This document shows, one piece after another, positions 1-9,720 of a DNA stretch of 64,000 nucleotides. The position numbers and the translations under genes are program-made. Within the stretch, counting starts at the first letter, position 1, and the number at the start of each line of letters is the position of its first letter. The notes below the pieces were generated by a model. The model was not told where the DNA came from. It ran no database searches and saw nothing but the letters and a program-made list of their open reading frames with translations. This DNA comes from Prochilodus magdalenae. Lineage: Eukaryota > Chordata > Actinopteri > Characiformes > Prochilodontidae. The DNA is taken from positions 1 to 64,000 of the forward strand of contig JAMWET010004109.1 of assembly GCA_024036415.1 (NCBI GenBank), read 5' to 3'.

Positions 1-665
1 GGTGTGGCAGTGCAGGTGTGCTGGGAAGGAAGATAAAAGGTGACCCAGATTCATAATCTGGTGATAAATTTAGACTGATATGATGCAATTATTTCTTGAG
101 CTAACACATACATGAAGTCTGTCTCTCAGATTATGGCGTCGGGCCGCTCGTGTTCTGCTAACCCAAACATGCCCAGACGTCTCGGTATGGAAGCTGTCAG
201 AGGAATCCTAATGGAGTTCCTGTGATAATCCATCACCAGTTTTCTTTTGTGCAGCTTGAACATCCTCACAACAGTTCCTGCAGATGGTGCGGTAGGGGTG
301 GAGGTGGAGGGACACCAGGGTCTTCTGAACATGTGGACAACAAACCGTTCCTCTTGGTGCTGGACCACGGTGCCCTCCACACACGGATTCGTTGGGCGTC
401 TCCACCAAGACTAAAGCGGGACTCGTTCACTGAAGATGACCCCTGCCATTCTGAGTCCCTCCATGACAGTTCTGGTACGACACCACTGCAGTGTTTGGTG
501 ACCGGTAGACGGGTGGTAACGTCGGTGTTAAGGACAGTCGTGGTAACGGTCTGTGTGCATGTAGTCCTGCGTGGTGCAGCCGTCTGCCGATGGTGCTGCA
601 CTAACAGGAGGACTCATGGAGGACACCACTGCTCGCTGGATGTGGCACATGCACAGCCGAGCTTG
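1..665 (-). mobile_element. Tc1-like deletion derivative, family A copy 1 (cut by window edge)
   Basis: This is a non-autonomous Tc1/mariner relative read on the minus strand. Its 3' terminal region (CACCTCC...CCCAACAC-like) lies at the left window edge and the element runs leftward out of view. Minus-strand pieces of a Tc1 transposase are visible. One is a helix-turn-helix/linker part resembling SxxTIGRRLHHAGLHAHRPL. The next is the first catalytic block ending in SDESRFSLGGDAQRIRVW. The C-terminal block (QELLxxVQAA...IPRRL...) follows at once. The middle of the transposase, with the second Asp and the Glu, is missing. This copy is more diverged than the others, with many 1-base insertions that break every frame. 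Family assignment is firm; the upstream limit near 665 is approximate. Confidence 0.8.
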
Positions 666-1029
666 AAACTAGCAATTAGCAAGTCTCATGATGTCAAACC
701 TACACACCAAGTGTGATTCCTGTTGGTTGATCCTGTCTGGGTGCAGCCCTTAGTGTGAATGTTCTTCTGGTGAAAAGGCTCAGAGACACACTAACACTCA
801 GTGTGAGTGAACCAAGTTTCCTCTAACTGCACATTAAACTGAGAAGACACACTGAACTCAGACGCGACTACTCGGCCCTTTAATGAGTCTGTGGTTCCCT
901 CAGCTCGTCCCTCTCTCTCCAGCGTGTGGCGATCATGCCAGCATCCTCCTCTCCACGCTTGTGTGGAAGCCAGTTCATAAGGAGTCTGTGTTCTGCACAT
1001 GCCCACTTTTGGCAGGAAAGGCGGCGACT
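666..1029. other. Unassigned non-coding stretch
   Basis: No gene or recognisable element. The DNA is mixed composition and runs into the 22-bp minisatellite. A motif near 690-730 (TCAAACCTACACACCAAG) resembles one near 58205-58230, hinting at an old dispersed repeat. Confidence 0.4.
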
Positions 1030-1757
1030 TCACCTCTTCCCTGGCATGACTCTGCCTCTTGCCTGGCATTACTCCACCTCTCCAATGGCATGACTCCACC
1101 TCTCCCCTTGCATGACTCCACCTCTTCCCTGGCGTGACTCCACCTCTCCCCTGGCATGACTCCACCTCTCCCCTGGCATGACTCCATGTCTCCCCTTGCA
1201 TGACTCCACCTCTTCCCTGGCATGACTCCACCTCTCCCCTGGCATGACTCCACCTCTCCCCTGGCATGACTCCACCTCTTCCCTTGCATGACTCCACCTC
1301 TCCCCTGACATGGCTTCACCTCTTCCCTGGCATGACTCCGCATCTCCCCTGACATGGCTTCACCTCTTCCCTGGCATGACTCCGCATCTCCCCTGGCATG
1401 ACTCCACCTCTCCCCTGGCATGACTCCACCTCTCCCCTGGCATGACTCCACCTCTTCCCTGGCATGACTCCGCCTCTCCCCTGGCATGGCTCCAACTCCA
1501 TGACTCCACCTCTCCACTGGCAAGACTCCAGCTCCATGACTCCACCTCTCCACTGGCATGACTCGGCCTCTCCCCTGGCATGACTCCGCCTCTCCCCTGG
1601 CATGACTCCATCTCTCCCCATGGAATGACTCCACCTCTCCCCATGGCATGACTCCACCTCACCCCTGACATGGCCCCACCTCTTCCCTGGCATGACTCCA
1701 CCTCTCCCCTGACATGGCCCCACCTCTTCCCTGGCATGACTCCGCCTCTCCCCTGCC
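1030..1757. repeat. 22-bp minisatellite, about 33 copies
   Basis: The unit is close to TCCACCTCTCCCCTGGCATG plus AC, repeated head to tail with variants (CTTCCC, CCCTTG, GACATGGCTTCA, CATGGAATGA). The unit is strongly C/T biased on the plus strand. Three units make 66 bp, so long minus-strand open frames with a 22-residue period appear. These frames are an arithmetic by-product. They lack a convincing start context, signal or homologous domain. Confidence 0.95.
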
Positions 1758-2559
1758 ACATTATATCCAGTTTACATTCCGTACTAACGCATCAGATTTT
1801 TGAACAAGCATTTTTCCCATTTCCTTTGATGTTAAGAAGCCACCAACTGGAAGCTGAAATTGGAAAATTTGGAAAAAATCACCTACAAGTCCTAATAAAA
1901 CATCTTCTCTTACAAACTCCACACGATTTTACTCACTAAACCCGCCTGGTCAATGAGGGATCAGTAATATCAGCACCATGTTCTCCACATGTGCATTCGT
2001 TCCGGAGTTCATTAGAGCTGATTCCAGTTCGGATTCTCTGATGAAGGAATTCTCAGTTTCTGCAATTCCGAGAGCTCTGTGAATTTTTCTTTCCATGGAC
2101 TTCCATAAGAAGCGCAGGTGACCGGACAGTGGCGTCCTCGATTAACGCGCTCTTCCCCTACAAAAACATCAAAGGGGCTCCACGATTTTGGAGCAGCCTG
2201 CAGCGTGGAGAGCGAGAGCCGTCCGAGGAAAAGAGCAGCCGGTCACTGCTAGGAGAGGCAGCTGTTGGGTCTCAGCAGGGGTGGGTGTGTCTCTGAAGAG
2301 CCTCCTCTGATGTCCTGTGAGCTTGGAGGACGCAGATGAAACGGCATAATCAGTCCCCCTCATTGAGCGGAACAGGAAGGGGCATTTGCATAAACCTGGC
2401 CAGGACCATCTCCATAGGATAATTAGGCACAGGTGTGCGGTCCGATTCAAACGAGATGGATTTCTTTGGCACTGGGAAACTGATGTTCCTAATGCAGTGC
2501 TCATGAGACTGAAGCAGAAGCCTAGTGGACGGTGAAGTCACTATGAACTAGAAGAAACA
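1758..2559. other. Unique-looking intergenic DNA
   Basis: No gene, transposon or tandem repeat seen. There is a mixed-composition stretch with short AT-rich patches around 1790-1930. No splice-site and frame combination suggested an exon. Confidence 0.4.
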
Positions 2560-2599
2560 GCAGAGTGATTGTGCAGCTTAAGTTTGCTGCTAGCTGATG

Positions 2600-2845
2600 G
2601 TTCAAAATGCATGGGAGTCTATGGGAGGAACGAGGGATGAATAAACAACACATAGAGGGGTGCAGGTCATTACGTCTGTGGATTGGAGTTTGGGGGTCTG
2701 TGCTGAGGGAGCACATGCAGTTTGGTTGCTGTAGGTAAAGGACACAATAGAATTTGAATGGAGGTGAAAATGAATGGGAGTCTATGAGAAGAACGAGTGA
2801 TGGTGGGGGTGGTAAACAAACAAGTGCAGGTCACACCAACATTGA
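2600..2845 (+). repeat. Imperfect direct repeat pair (about 80 bp, 158 bp apart)
   Basis: The block at 2606-2690 and the block at 2764-2845 share TGGGAGTCTATG, then GAACGAG-GATG, then a spaced GTGCAGGTCA. This is either a local tandem duplication or two copies of an old dispersed repeat. No coding content is apparent. Confidence 0.5.
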
Positions 2846-3500
2846 ATCCATGCTCGGAGGTCTGCAGAAGTACAATAGATGGGTGTGCACTTTTCTACCC
2901 CATTCGTTCTTAATGAATTCTTCCAACAACTGCAAGCTGGATCGAAAGGCTCAGCGTTCCTGTCCGGACCCAACATTCCGGAGTTGGAACTGTGTTGATA
3001 CTTAGAAGAATCTTACCACTGGCGGTCCGAACGGCAGACTCTGCCGAGCTGCTTCACCCGCCAATCAGCGAGCTTCTGTCTTCCATCGCTATTCCTAACT
3101 CACTAGAGCTGCACCGCTGGTCCGCCTCAGGGTGGCGCTGTAGCAAACTGGGTCACCCAGTTGGTCCATCATAACCCAGAAAGTGTAACCATGCCTGGGA
3201 CACCTCGGACACACTTTACAGTATGCCACGCCAAATATGTCAATCAGAAGACTCATCCAGATTTCCAAAGAAGTGACGGAAAGAGTGGACCACTACTCGT
3301 TCCCCAGACTGAAGACCGAAGAGGAGATGAGGAAGAGCTCAGCTAATGTGTGGAAGATCTTCCAATCTAGGAAAGAGCATCACCAGAAGAAGAACTGTTC
3401 AACCAAACCTTCAGTAGGGCCACTTTCGTCCCTATTAGTAGGACGTCATAAAGGGGGCGGGGCATGACACTAGAACAGAATTAAAATCATAATCTAACCT
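2846..3500. other. Non-coding stretch, no assigned element
   Basis: No protein domain is recognised. The segment 2940-3180 has a mixed, slightly GC-rich composition and could be an old interspersed repeat, but nothing in the window matches it. Confidence 0.35.
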
Positions 3501-3506
3501 ATATAA

Positions 3507-3680
3507 CTTACCCACAATGCTTTACTCACCTAACTGGGAGCGTGAGTCAGACGGGAGCTTACTACCTGACTAGCATTTAGACGACTGGCTGCGGTTAGCC
3601 GCTAGGAGAGTCACGATGTCACATGATCTCGGTAAACCAATGAAATGCAAGGCATGTCTTTGGACAGGGACTTGAGCCAA
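3507..3680 (+). repeat. Dispersed repeat, partner of 45152-45325 (inverted)
   Basis: This block matches the reverse complement of 45152-45325 over about 170 bp. Shared landmarks in order are ATGCTTTACTCA, CTAACTGG, GAGCTTACT, CTAGCATT, GTTAGCCG, GTCACATGA, GGTAAACCAATGAAATGCAA and GGCATGTCTTT. The copies have diverged with small indels. The repeat class is unknown, and no termini or coding content are visible. Confidence 0.75.
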
Positions 3681-3689
3681 TGGTGCAAA

Positions 3690-4600
3690 CAATATTGTTG
3701 GCGAGTGAACATTCTAAACAGTTCATCCCAAAAAGTGAACTAATGGGGGTCCCTCCAGGTACGGCACCGGAAGGAGGACCGGGAGCCAGCCGGTCCTAGA
3801 TTAGCCAGCCAACATGGGACCCCCTGAATCACCTGATCTCTTAACCGATGCCATTTTGGCACCACTGGTACCAGCAGGTGACCCTCTCTTTCCTTGATCT
3901 TGCCAATCCGATCTCATAGTCCTGCGTATCCCGTCTTCCGATCTCCGTGGAGGCCTTCCGAGTAGCACTCGACAACCACACAGTTTCACCTGGCTTCAGT
4001 GAACCAGGAGGTCTGGCTTACACCACCGGTAAACAGAGGGAGTGGTAGCGGCAGCTCCGGTGTGAAGTCGCAGCTCATGGCTAAACCTGAGCTCTGAAAA
4101 CCAGAAGCTCTCGGCTCCAGGGCTGCAGATATTCACACACAAGCACGCCAGGGCGTTACATAGGAAACGCGAAAGTGCGAAAACCCTCACCGCTGAAAGG
4201 AACACGGAGACTACCGAGGCTCGGTTCAGCACTTTGCGGCATATGACAGCGGCTGACCGGATGACCTGCGTTTGGAACAAATGCTATATTTACTTTTCAC
4301 AGAATCGCACGTTCACAGTCTGTGATCTGAAGTGGAGCTAAGTGGGAGGCACTGGTGTAAAGGTGGGCTCTGTTTCTTACAGTGCCTGACTGGCAGCCTT
4401 AAACGAGGTGCCCTAGGGAAGATAGAAGATCACCGAGCAAGTACACGTAAGAGACTGTGCGCTGCGTTACTGAGGCTGTGTGCTATACCACTGGGGTGGT
4501 CTCTTTTAGGACAGCGGTCTCTAACCTGTGCTAGCCTTAGGGCAGGAGTCAGTAACTCAAAGATTAAGAAGAGCCTGTTCAGTCCACATCAAACCACCTT
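3690..4600. other. Intergenic DNA without recognised features
   Basis: Mixed-composition sequence. The open frames here are short, lack homologous domains, and are not flanked by credible splice signals. No tandem repeat. Confidence 0.35.
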
Positions 4601-4614
4601 AGGACCCAACACCC

Positions 4615-4722
4615 CCAAAGAGGACCCCCACAGAGCAGGTATGATGGTGGGGGGTCGATCATTCTCAGCACTGCAGTGACACTGACGTGGTGGTGGTGTG
4701 TTAGTGGGGCGTGTTGTGCTGT
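4615..4722 (-). repeat. Family D dispersed repeat fragment
   Basis: The reverse complement matches the internal part of the D copy at 57785-57910. Landmarks are the CAGTGACACTGACGTGG region, AACACACTAACACACCACC-like text, and GTGGTCCTGTGGGGGTCC. It is cut off on both sides. D resembles a very abundant ostariophysan interspersed repeat; I do not assign a database name. Confidence 0.75.
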
Positions 4723-4746
4723 GATTATACATATATATAAACAAAC

Positions 4747-5247
4747 ACTGCACCCAGAAGGAGGTGTGGGAGTGCGGGTGTGTTGGGAAGGGAGATAAAG
4801 GTGACCAGGATCAATAACTGATGATAAATTTAGACTGATATGATCAATATTTATTGAGCTACACATACAGAAGTCTGTCTCTCAGTATGGCGTCGGGCCG
4901 CTGTGTTTGCTAACCCAACACGCCAGACGTCTCGGTATGGAGCTGTAGAGGTTCCTAATGGTGTCCTGTGATAATACATCCCATGCAGCTTGAACATCCT
5001 CACACAGTTCCAGCAGATGGTGCGGTAGGGGTGGAGGTGGAGGGACACCAGGTCTTCTGGACGTGTGACAACAGACCGTCCATCTCGGTGCTGACCACGG
5101 TGCCTCCACACACGGCTTCGTTGGGCGTCTCCACCAAGACTAAAGCGGGACTCGTCACTGAAGATGACCCGCTGCCATTCTGAGTCACTCCATGACAGTC
5201 TGGTACGACACCACTGCAGTCTTTGGTGACGGTGACGTGGTGTTAGG
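4747..5247 (-). mobile_element. Tc1-like deletion derivative, family A copy 2
   Basis: Minus-strand element with its terminal CTGCACCCAGAAGGAGGTGT at the left edge. Reading leftward on the minus strand it encodes the first catalytic block (SDESRFSLGGDA-like, here with a change after the Arg). It then jumps directly to the transposase C-terminus (LPHHLLELCEDVQAAW...DTIRNLYSSIPRRLA...GPTPY). The jump is at the same place as in the other A copies. The second catalytic Asp and the Glu are absent, so it cannot encode an active enzyme. The opposite terminus is not recognisable. Confidence 0.85.
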
Positions 5248-5257
5248 GACTGATGTA

Positions 5258-5725
5258 AAGTCAGAGACGATAGCTCATCTGCTGCTACACAGTGCAGTGT
5301 TGGTCATCCTGTAGTTCCTCATCAGTGGTCACAGGACGCTGCCCCACAGGACACTGCCCACAGGACGCTGCCCACAGGACGCTGCCCACAGGACGCTGCC
5401 CACAGGACGCAGGACGTTGGCTGTCAGTCTAGGTGTCCAGCAGTACTGTCTAATCCACTCACACCAGCACCACACACACTAACACACCACCACTGATCCA
5501 CACCACCACTGATCCACCACCCACATCATACCCGCTCTGTGGTGGTCCTGTGGGGGTCCTGACCATTGAAGAACAGGGTAATACAGTACACAGAGAAACA
5601 GATGGACTCCAGTCTGGACCTGTACACCTACAGAGTGTCCTGTATGGTCAGTGGAGCTGATAAGATGGACACTGAGTGGAGATATAAGGGGGTATGCAGC
5701 CGGAAGTTTAATGTCTGGTTTGGGA
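5258..5725 (+). repeat. Family D dispersed repeat
   Basis: It begins with CAGAGACGATAGCTCATCTG and carries the ordered landmarks of the family: TGTTGGTCATCCT, CAGTGGTCACAGGACGCTGCC, AACACACCACCACTGATCC, GTGGTCCTGTGGGGGTCC, TGACCATTGAAGAACAGGG, AGAGAAACAGATGGACT and GTGGAGCTGATAAGATGGACA. It ends near TTTAATGTCTGG. The short frames inside do not encode a known domain. A related stretch lies on the opposite strand at 4615-4722, with an A element between them. Confidence 0.8.
5333..5413. repeat. 14-bp tandem repeat inside family D
   Basis: CACAGGACGCTGCC is repeated about five to six times. The D copy at 43840-43890 has only about three such units, and the copy at 57695-57735 has about three degenerate ones. 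The array therefore changes length between copies. Confidence 0.85.
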
Positions 5726-5729
5726 AGCA

Positions 5730-6270
5730 CTGTTTAGTTCCCTTACTGCGGGGCTTGGAGAGCATGTTCAGGAAGGTGATGTATTAACCGGAACAATAGG
5801 CGGCATTGCTTTGTCGTACGAAGGGGCGTCTAGCCTTCCTGGCGAAGCTTACAAAGAGATTCACTGAACGCAAATCGTTTGTAGTCTGGACAGCAAAACA
5901 ACGGAAGCAGGAAGAATGGAGCAGAGACGAAGCCCAGAGAACGACTGGAAGTAAACGACTGCACTGCCTTGGGTAACCAGCCGCACTCCGTCGCCGAGGA
6001 CATTCCATTTCACGGGACGTCCTGTAGCCCCCATACTGCCATCATTTCAGTAGGTGTAACATAGCAGACCCAAGCAGAGTGGAGGGACCCATCTGCAGAG
6101 CAGCTGTAATAACACCAGGCCAAATGGCTAAACCAAAACACCAGAGCTAAACATTCCGGTTCGGGAAAGGTAAAAGGAATGCCTCACAGAGGGCTCTAAA
6201 CCGAGATGTCCTATTGTAGAGATCTTGATGAGGCACAGGTGTGTGAGATTTGACATCCTTCAAAACTCCA
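5730..6270. other. Unassigned stretch
   Basis: No gene or element recognised. The minus-strand open frame near 5784-6008 has no domain that I can name and has no paralogue in the window. Confidence 0.35.
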
Positions 6271-6274
6271 GGGA

Positions 6275-6815
6275 CCTCTAGTGGCAGACATGGGTATGAC
6301 TTGTGACCAGACAAAACATACCATGAGCATCAATAACCACTGGAACTGGATCAGGCATGGACTGGAGGAGGTTCTGGATGTAGCCTACATCAGTGTTCAG
6401 ACACTCTGACATCAGAGAATTGGTCAGGTGGTCCAGATTTGGTGGATGCCTTCCCTGGCACAGTTCCGAGGAGAATTCCCTGTAGGCTGGGATTGTATCC
6501 ACTGCTGGTAGACCCGTATGACCGTACGCTTCCATACACCTGCAGATTCAGCTACTTCCTCACACTATGGTCTTTGGCCACGCCCACATGCAGTCCCTCC
6601 TTTTAGCCAATCATTAACATCTACTCTGGAGTGTTTACCACACATGGAACGAGACATTCCCTGCACTGTAGCACCTCCTCCCAATCTATGGATATCATCA
6701 CTCACTCCGCAGGGATTTATAGCCCCGTCATCCTCGTGCAGTGCCATCTACAGGTGCCAGACGTTACTACCACCTTAAACACAAGGTGATTTTTTTTGTC
6801 CGGTGAGTTTATATA
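6275..6815 (-). mobile_element. Tc1-like deletion derivative, family B copy 1
   Basis: Minus-strand element. Its outer terminus is at the right, where AAGGTGATTTTTTTTGTCC resembles the TIR of the complete B copy at 21424-21976. Going leftward on the minus strand there is a leader, then GTGGGCGTGGCCAAAGACC and the N-terminal HTH of a transposase (VKEVAESAGVWKRTV-R-YQQW-type text). The encoded sequence then goes straight to the C-terminal end (YIQ-L-QSMPxPVPVVI). The catalytic core is gone. The left boundary is soft. Confidence 0.8.
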
Positions 6816-7200
6816 GTTATATATATATATTTATAGTGAGATTATATATGTGTGATTGTATGTATATATGATTGTTCAGCACAAATCTGCATTAATACAG
6901 TATAGATCAGGAGTGAATGCTGCAGCTCACATTCAAACTCATGTTCTGCAACACCGCTATAAATACCGTAGGTTGCCAAATTCTAATTAGCAATTGCTAT
7001 AGCTGGCATGCAATGCTGATGCTAGTGGATTAGCAGGATCACAGGGAACACTGTCAGTGATGTCTAAAAAATTGTATTAAATAATATTTTATTTTTTTTG
7101 TATTTAATATTTTAATATTAATATTTTTTGTATTTTGTGTTTAATTTTTTGTATTTTGTATTATTTTTTTGTATTTAATAATAATTAAAATTTGCCCCTT
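6816..7200. repeat. AT-rich low-complexity DNA
   Basis: TA-rich text at 6816-6890 and a TATTT/TTGTATTT-type simple stretch at 7070-7185. It directly follows the B element's terminus, which fits Tc1 insertion into TA-rich DNA. Confidence 0.8.
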
Positions 7201-7689
7201 TAGTATATCACCCATGTAGCTAGGTAACACATTTAGGGTGGGGGGGGATCTTACCCCTTTTCCTTCTGGGTAGCCTTACATGTACAGCAGTAGGCACCAG
7301 TTTATTACAGAACAGTGTGCATGAAGTGACACACACAGTGACAGGCCCGAGTCGCTAGAGCAGTGAATCACTTTAGACCAATATAGCAGGAACTGGAAAC
7401 TAGATTTCACACAGCATATTGGCTCTCACAGGGACTGCTTGGGTTTAGGCCTGGACAGCCTTCTTCCGCCGGCCTCGTGTGCTGATCTCAGGCCGTTTGG
7501 TCACAGGTCTGAGGATGCACACAGAAAAGCCTGGAGGAGGTTAGTAGCTGGTGCTACATGCTTTCTAAAGCCCTGTGTGATCCGAGATCTCAGTCCAGTG
7601 TGAATTTGCATAGTCTCCTAAATCATAATTCCAGTTTACTGAGTGATTTACCATTTACCTGTAACCGACAAGACTCCTGAAACCCACAT
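7201..7689. other. Intergenic stretch
   Basis: Nothing recognised except a short G run near 7241. No gene. Confidence 0.35.
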
Positions 7690-7694
7690 GTTCT

Positions 7695-7975
7695 TCAGTG
7701 TTCCAACATCAGTACCTGACCTCACTAATGCTCAATCAAATCCTCAAAGCAATGTTCAACATCAGTACCTGACCTCACTAATGCTCAATCAAATCCTCAC
7801 AGCAATGTTCAACATCAGTACCTGACCTCACTAATGCTCAATTAAATCCTTACAGCAATGTTCAACATCAGTACCTGACCTCCCTAACATTCTTGAAAAT
7901 GCTGAGTGCAATTAAATCCTTACAGCAATGTTCCAGCATCTTGTGTAAAGCCTTCCCAGTAGAACAGAGGCAGGA
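7695..7975 (+). repeat. 53-bp minisatellite derived from a Tc1 transposase 3' end (locus 1)
   Basis: The motif AACATCAGTACCTGACCTC recurs at 7705, 7758, 7811 and 7864, exactly 53 bp apart. The last, diverged unit runs on without repeating: its translation reads approximately AMFQHLV*SLPSRTEA. This matches the transposase C-terminus LVERLPRRVEAV encoded at about 10765-10800. The front of each unit reads PTSVPDLTNA, against PTSVSDLTNV in the same transposase. So the array is an amplified, internally deleted slice of a Tc1-like gene. It encodes nothing functional now. Confidence 0.85.
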
Positions 7976-8009
7976 AAGGGGGACAGGCTCGCTATTAACT
8001 CCAAACCTC

Positions 8010-8612
8010 CAAAAACAAGGAACAACAAAGGAACCATGAAGGGTAAAACAAGGAACCACAAAGAACGACTAGAGAACAACAAGGAACAACAAGGAACAAC
8101 AAGGAACAACTAGAAAACAACAAGGAACCACAAGGAACAACAAGGAACCACAAGAGAACAACAAGGAACCACAAGAGAACAACAAGGAACCACAAGGAAC
8201 AACAAGGAACCACAAGGAACCACAAGGAACAACTAGAGAACTACAAGGAACCACAAGGAACAACAGTAGAACAACAAGGAACCACAAGAGAACAACAAGG
8301 AACCACAAGGAACAACAGGAGAACAACAAGGAACCACAAGAGAACCACAAGGAACAACAGGAGAACAACAACAGTACAACAAGGAACAACAAGAGAACCA
8401 CAAGGAACCACAAGAAACAGCAGGAGAACCACAAGAGAACCACAAGGAACAACAGGAGAACAACAGGAGAACAACAACAGTACAACAAGGAACAACAAGA
8501 GAACCACAAGGAACCACAAGAAACAGCAGGAGAACCACAAGAGAACAACAAGGAACAACAAGAGAACAAGGGAACAAGAGAACCACAAGGGAACATGAAG
8601 GGTAAATCAAGG
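8010..8612. repeat. AAGGAAC(C/A)AC short tandem array
   Basis: Variants of AAGGAACCAC, AAGGAACAAC and AAGAGAACAAC are repeated for 600 bp. Larger blocks near 8365-8440 and 8460-8530 are themselves duplicated (CAACAACAGTACAACAAGG ... AGAAACAGCAGGAG). The plus strand is A/C rich and nearly free of T. The minus-strand frames (FLVVPCGSL-type) are repeat shadows. Confidence 0.95.
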
Positions 8613-9715
8613 GACAGCAGGAGCAGCGGGTCACCTCAGACCAGTATAACCACGATGGGACTGGCCTTCCGAACCCCAGCAGCGCTGATCTAAGCCCCCA
8701 GTGCACTAATTCGGCATGTGTAGTACACAGGCTGGGCGTTGGGTCGGCTTAGGGAGCAAGCCGCCACGTGCGCGCCCTAAACCAGCAGCTTTCATGGAAA
8801 TCGAGGTCAGGCCGTTTCTGAGTTTGACATTAAATGGGTGTTGTGGGAGAACAAACTCAATCAGTTCCACAAAAGGGAGAGAGAGCGAGGAAGAAGCCAA
8901 TTGCCTAAGTGCTCGGCTTGGCTCGACGTAATCCCCAGGTGGCTAACTGCGCTGGTAATGAGATATAATATCTATTGCCCTGGGAGTGGTCCTATTCATA
9001 AAGCGCTGAGGGGATCCGGCGTTTCAGTGGCATTTGGAGCCTAATTGGAGACACGTCCACGGCGCTTATATGGGGCGGCACGGGCCGAGCTACAACAACC
9101 GAGCGTGACGGAGCTATTAGCGGCGCGTTCCGAAGCCCGTTCCCCGGCATAGGTGTAATTCATAACTCATAAGAGCGCCACAGCGGCAGATGCTGGGCCA
9201 AACAAAGAGGTATTATCATATATCAAGGGGATTGATACACCCCGTCAGCATTCCTCAGGAGCGGCACTCGCATTAGATGAACAATAATTGTCTGTCGTTA
9301 ACATCTATCGTGATCGGAGTGGCGCTGAATAAATCTCCTCGCTCTGGCTTCATCCCGTCGGAGGTTGTGATAAATCTCAAACTTTTAATTTGGCTCCTGC
9401 ACCGAGGCGCTCCGGTGGGGCAAAAACTTTTGATTATACGCGACCTGGCAGGCGTGCAGAGCTCTCCGCTCGCGTGACCTCAGCTGGAATGCCACGAGAG
9501 CTGAGCACGACTGACACGCCCGGCCCAAACGTCTCATTCTGAACCTGAGTAGGTGACAGAACACGGAGAACGCTGAGGCACGTGAGGAGAACCGAACCAA
9601 GTGCTGAGAGTGGTCAATCAGGCAGTCAATCAGGCAGAGTATTTGGTCAGTGGTAATACGGTGGTCCCCTTCCACTGATGTATATACTGTATGTGTTTCA
9701 GTTGATCTATATATG
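8613..9715. other. Unique, repeat-free island; candidate conserved non-coding DNA
   Basis: There are about 850 bp (8700-9550) with no tandem or dispersed repeat, unlike its surroundings. It has balanced composition and short homeodomain-like cores (CTAATTGG near 9040, ATAATTG near 9283). No frame has exon character. A regulatory role is inference only and could be tested by cross-species conservation. Confidence 0.4.
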
Positions 9716-9720
9716 CACCC

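Noticed and set aside
791..1761. Minus-strand frames with 22-residue repeat (GRGGVMPGERWSHA)
   Set aside because: 22-bp minisatellite; three units equal 66 bp, so frames persist without selection.
4332..4679. 115-codon frame without repeats
   Set aside because: No domain, no splice context, and its 3' part lies in the family D repeat.
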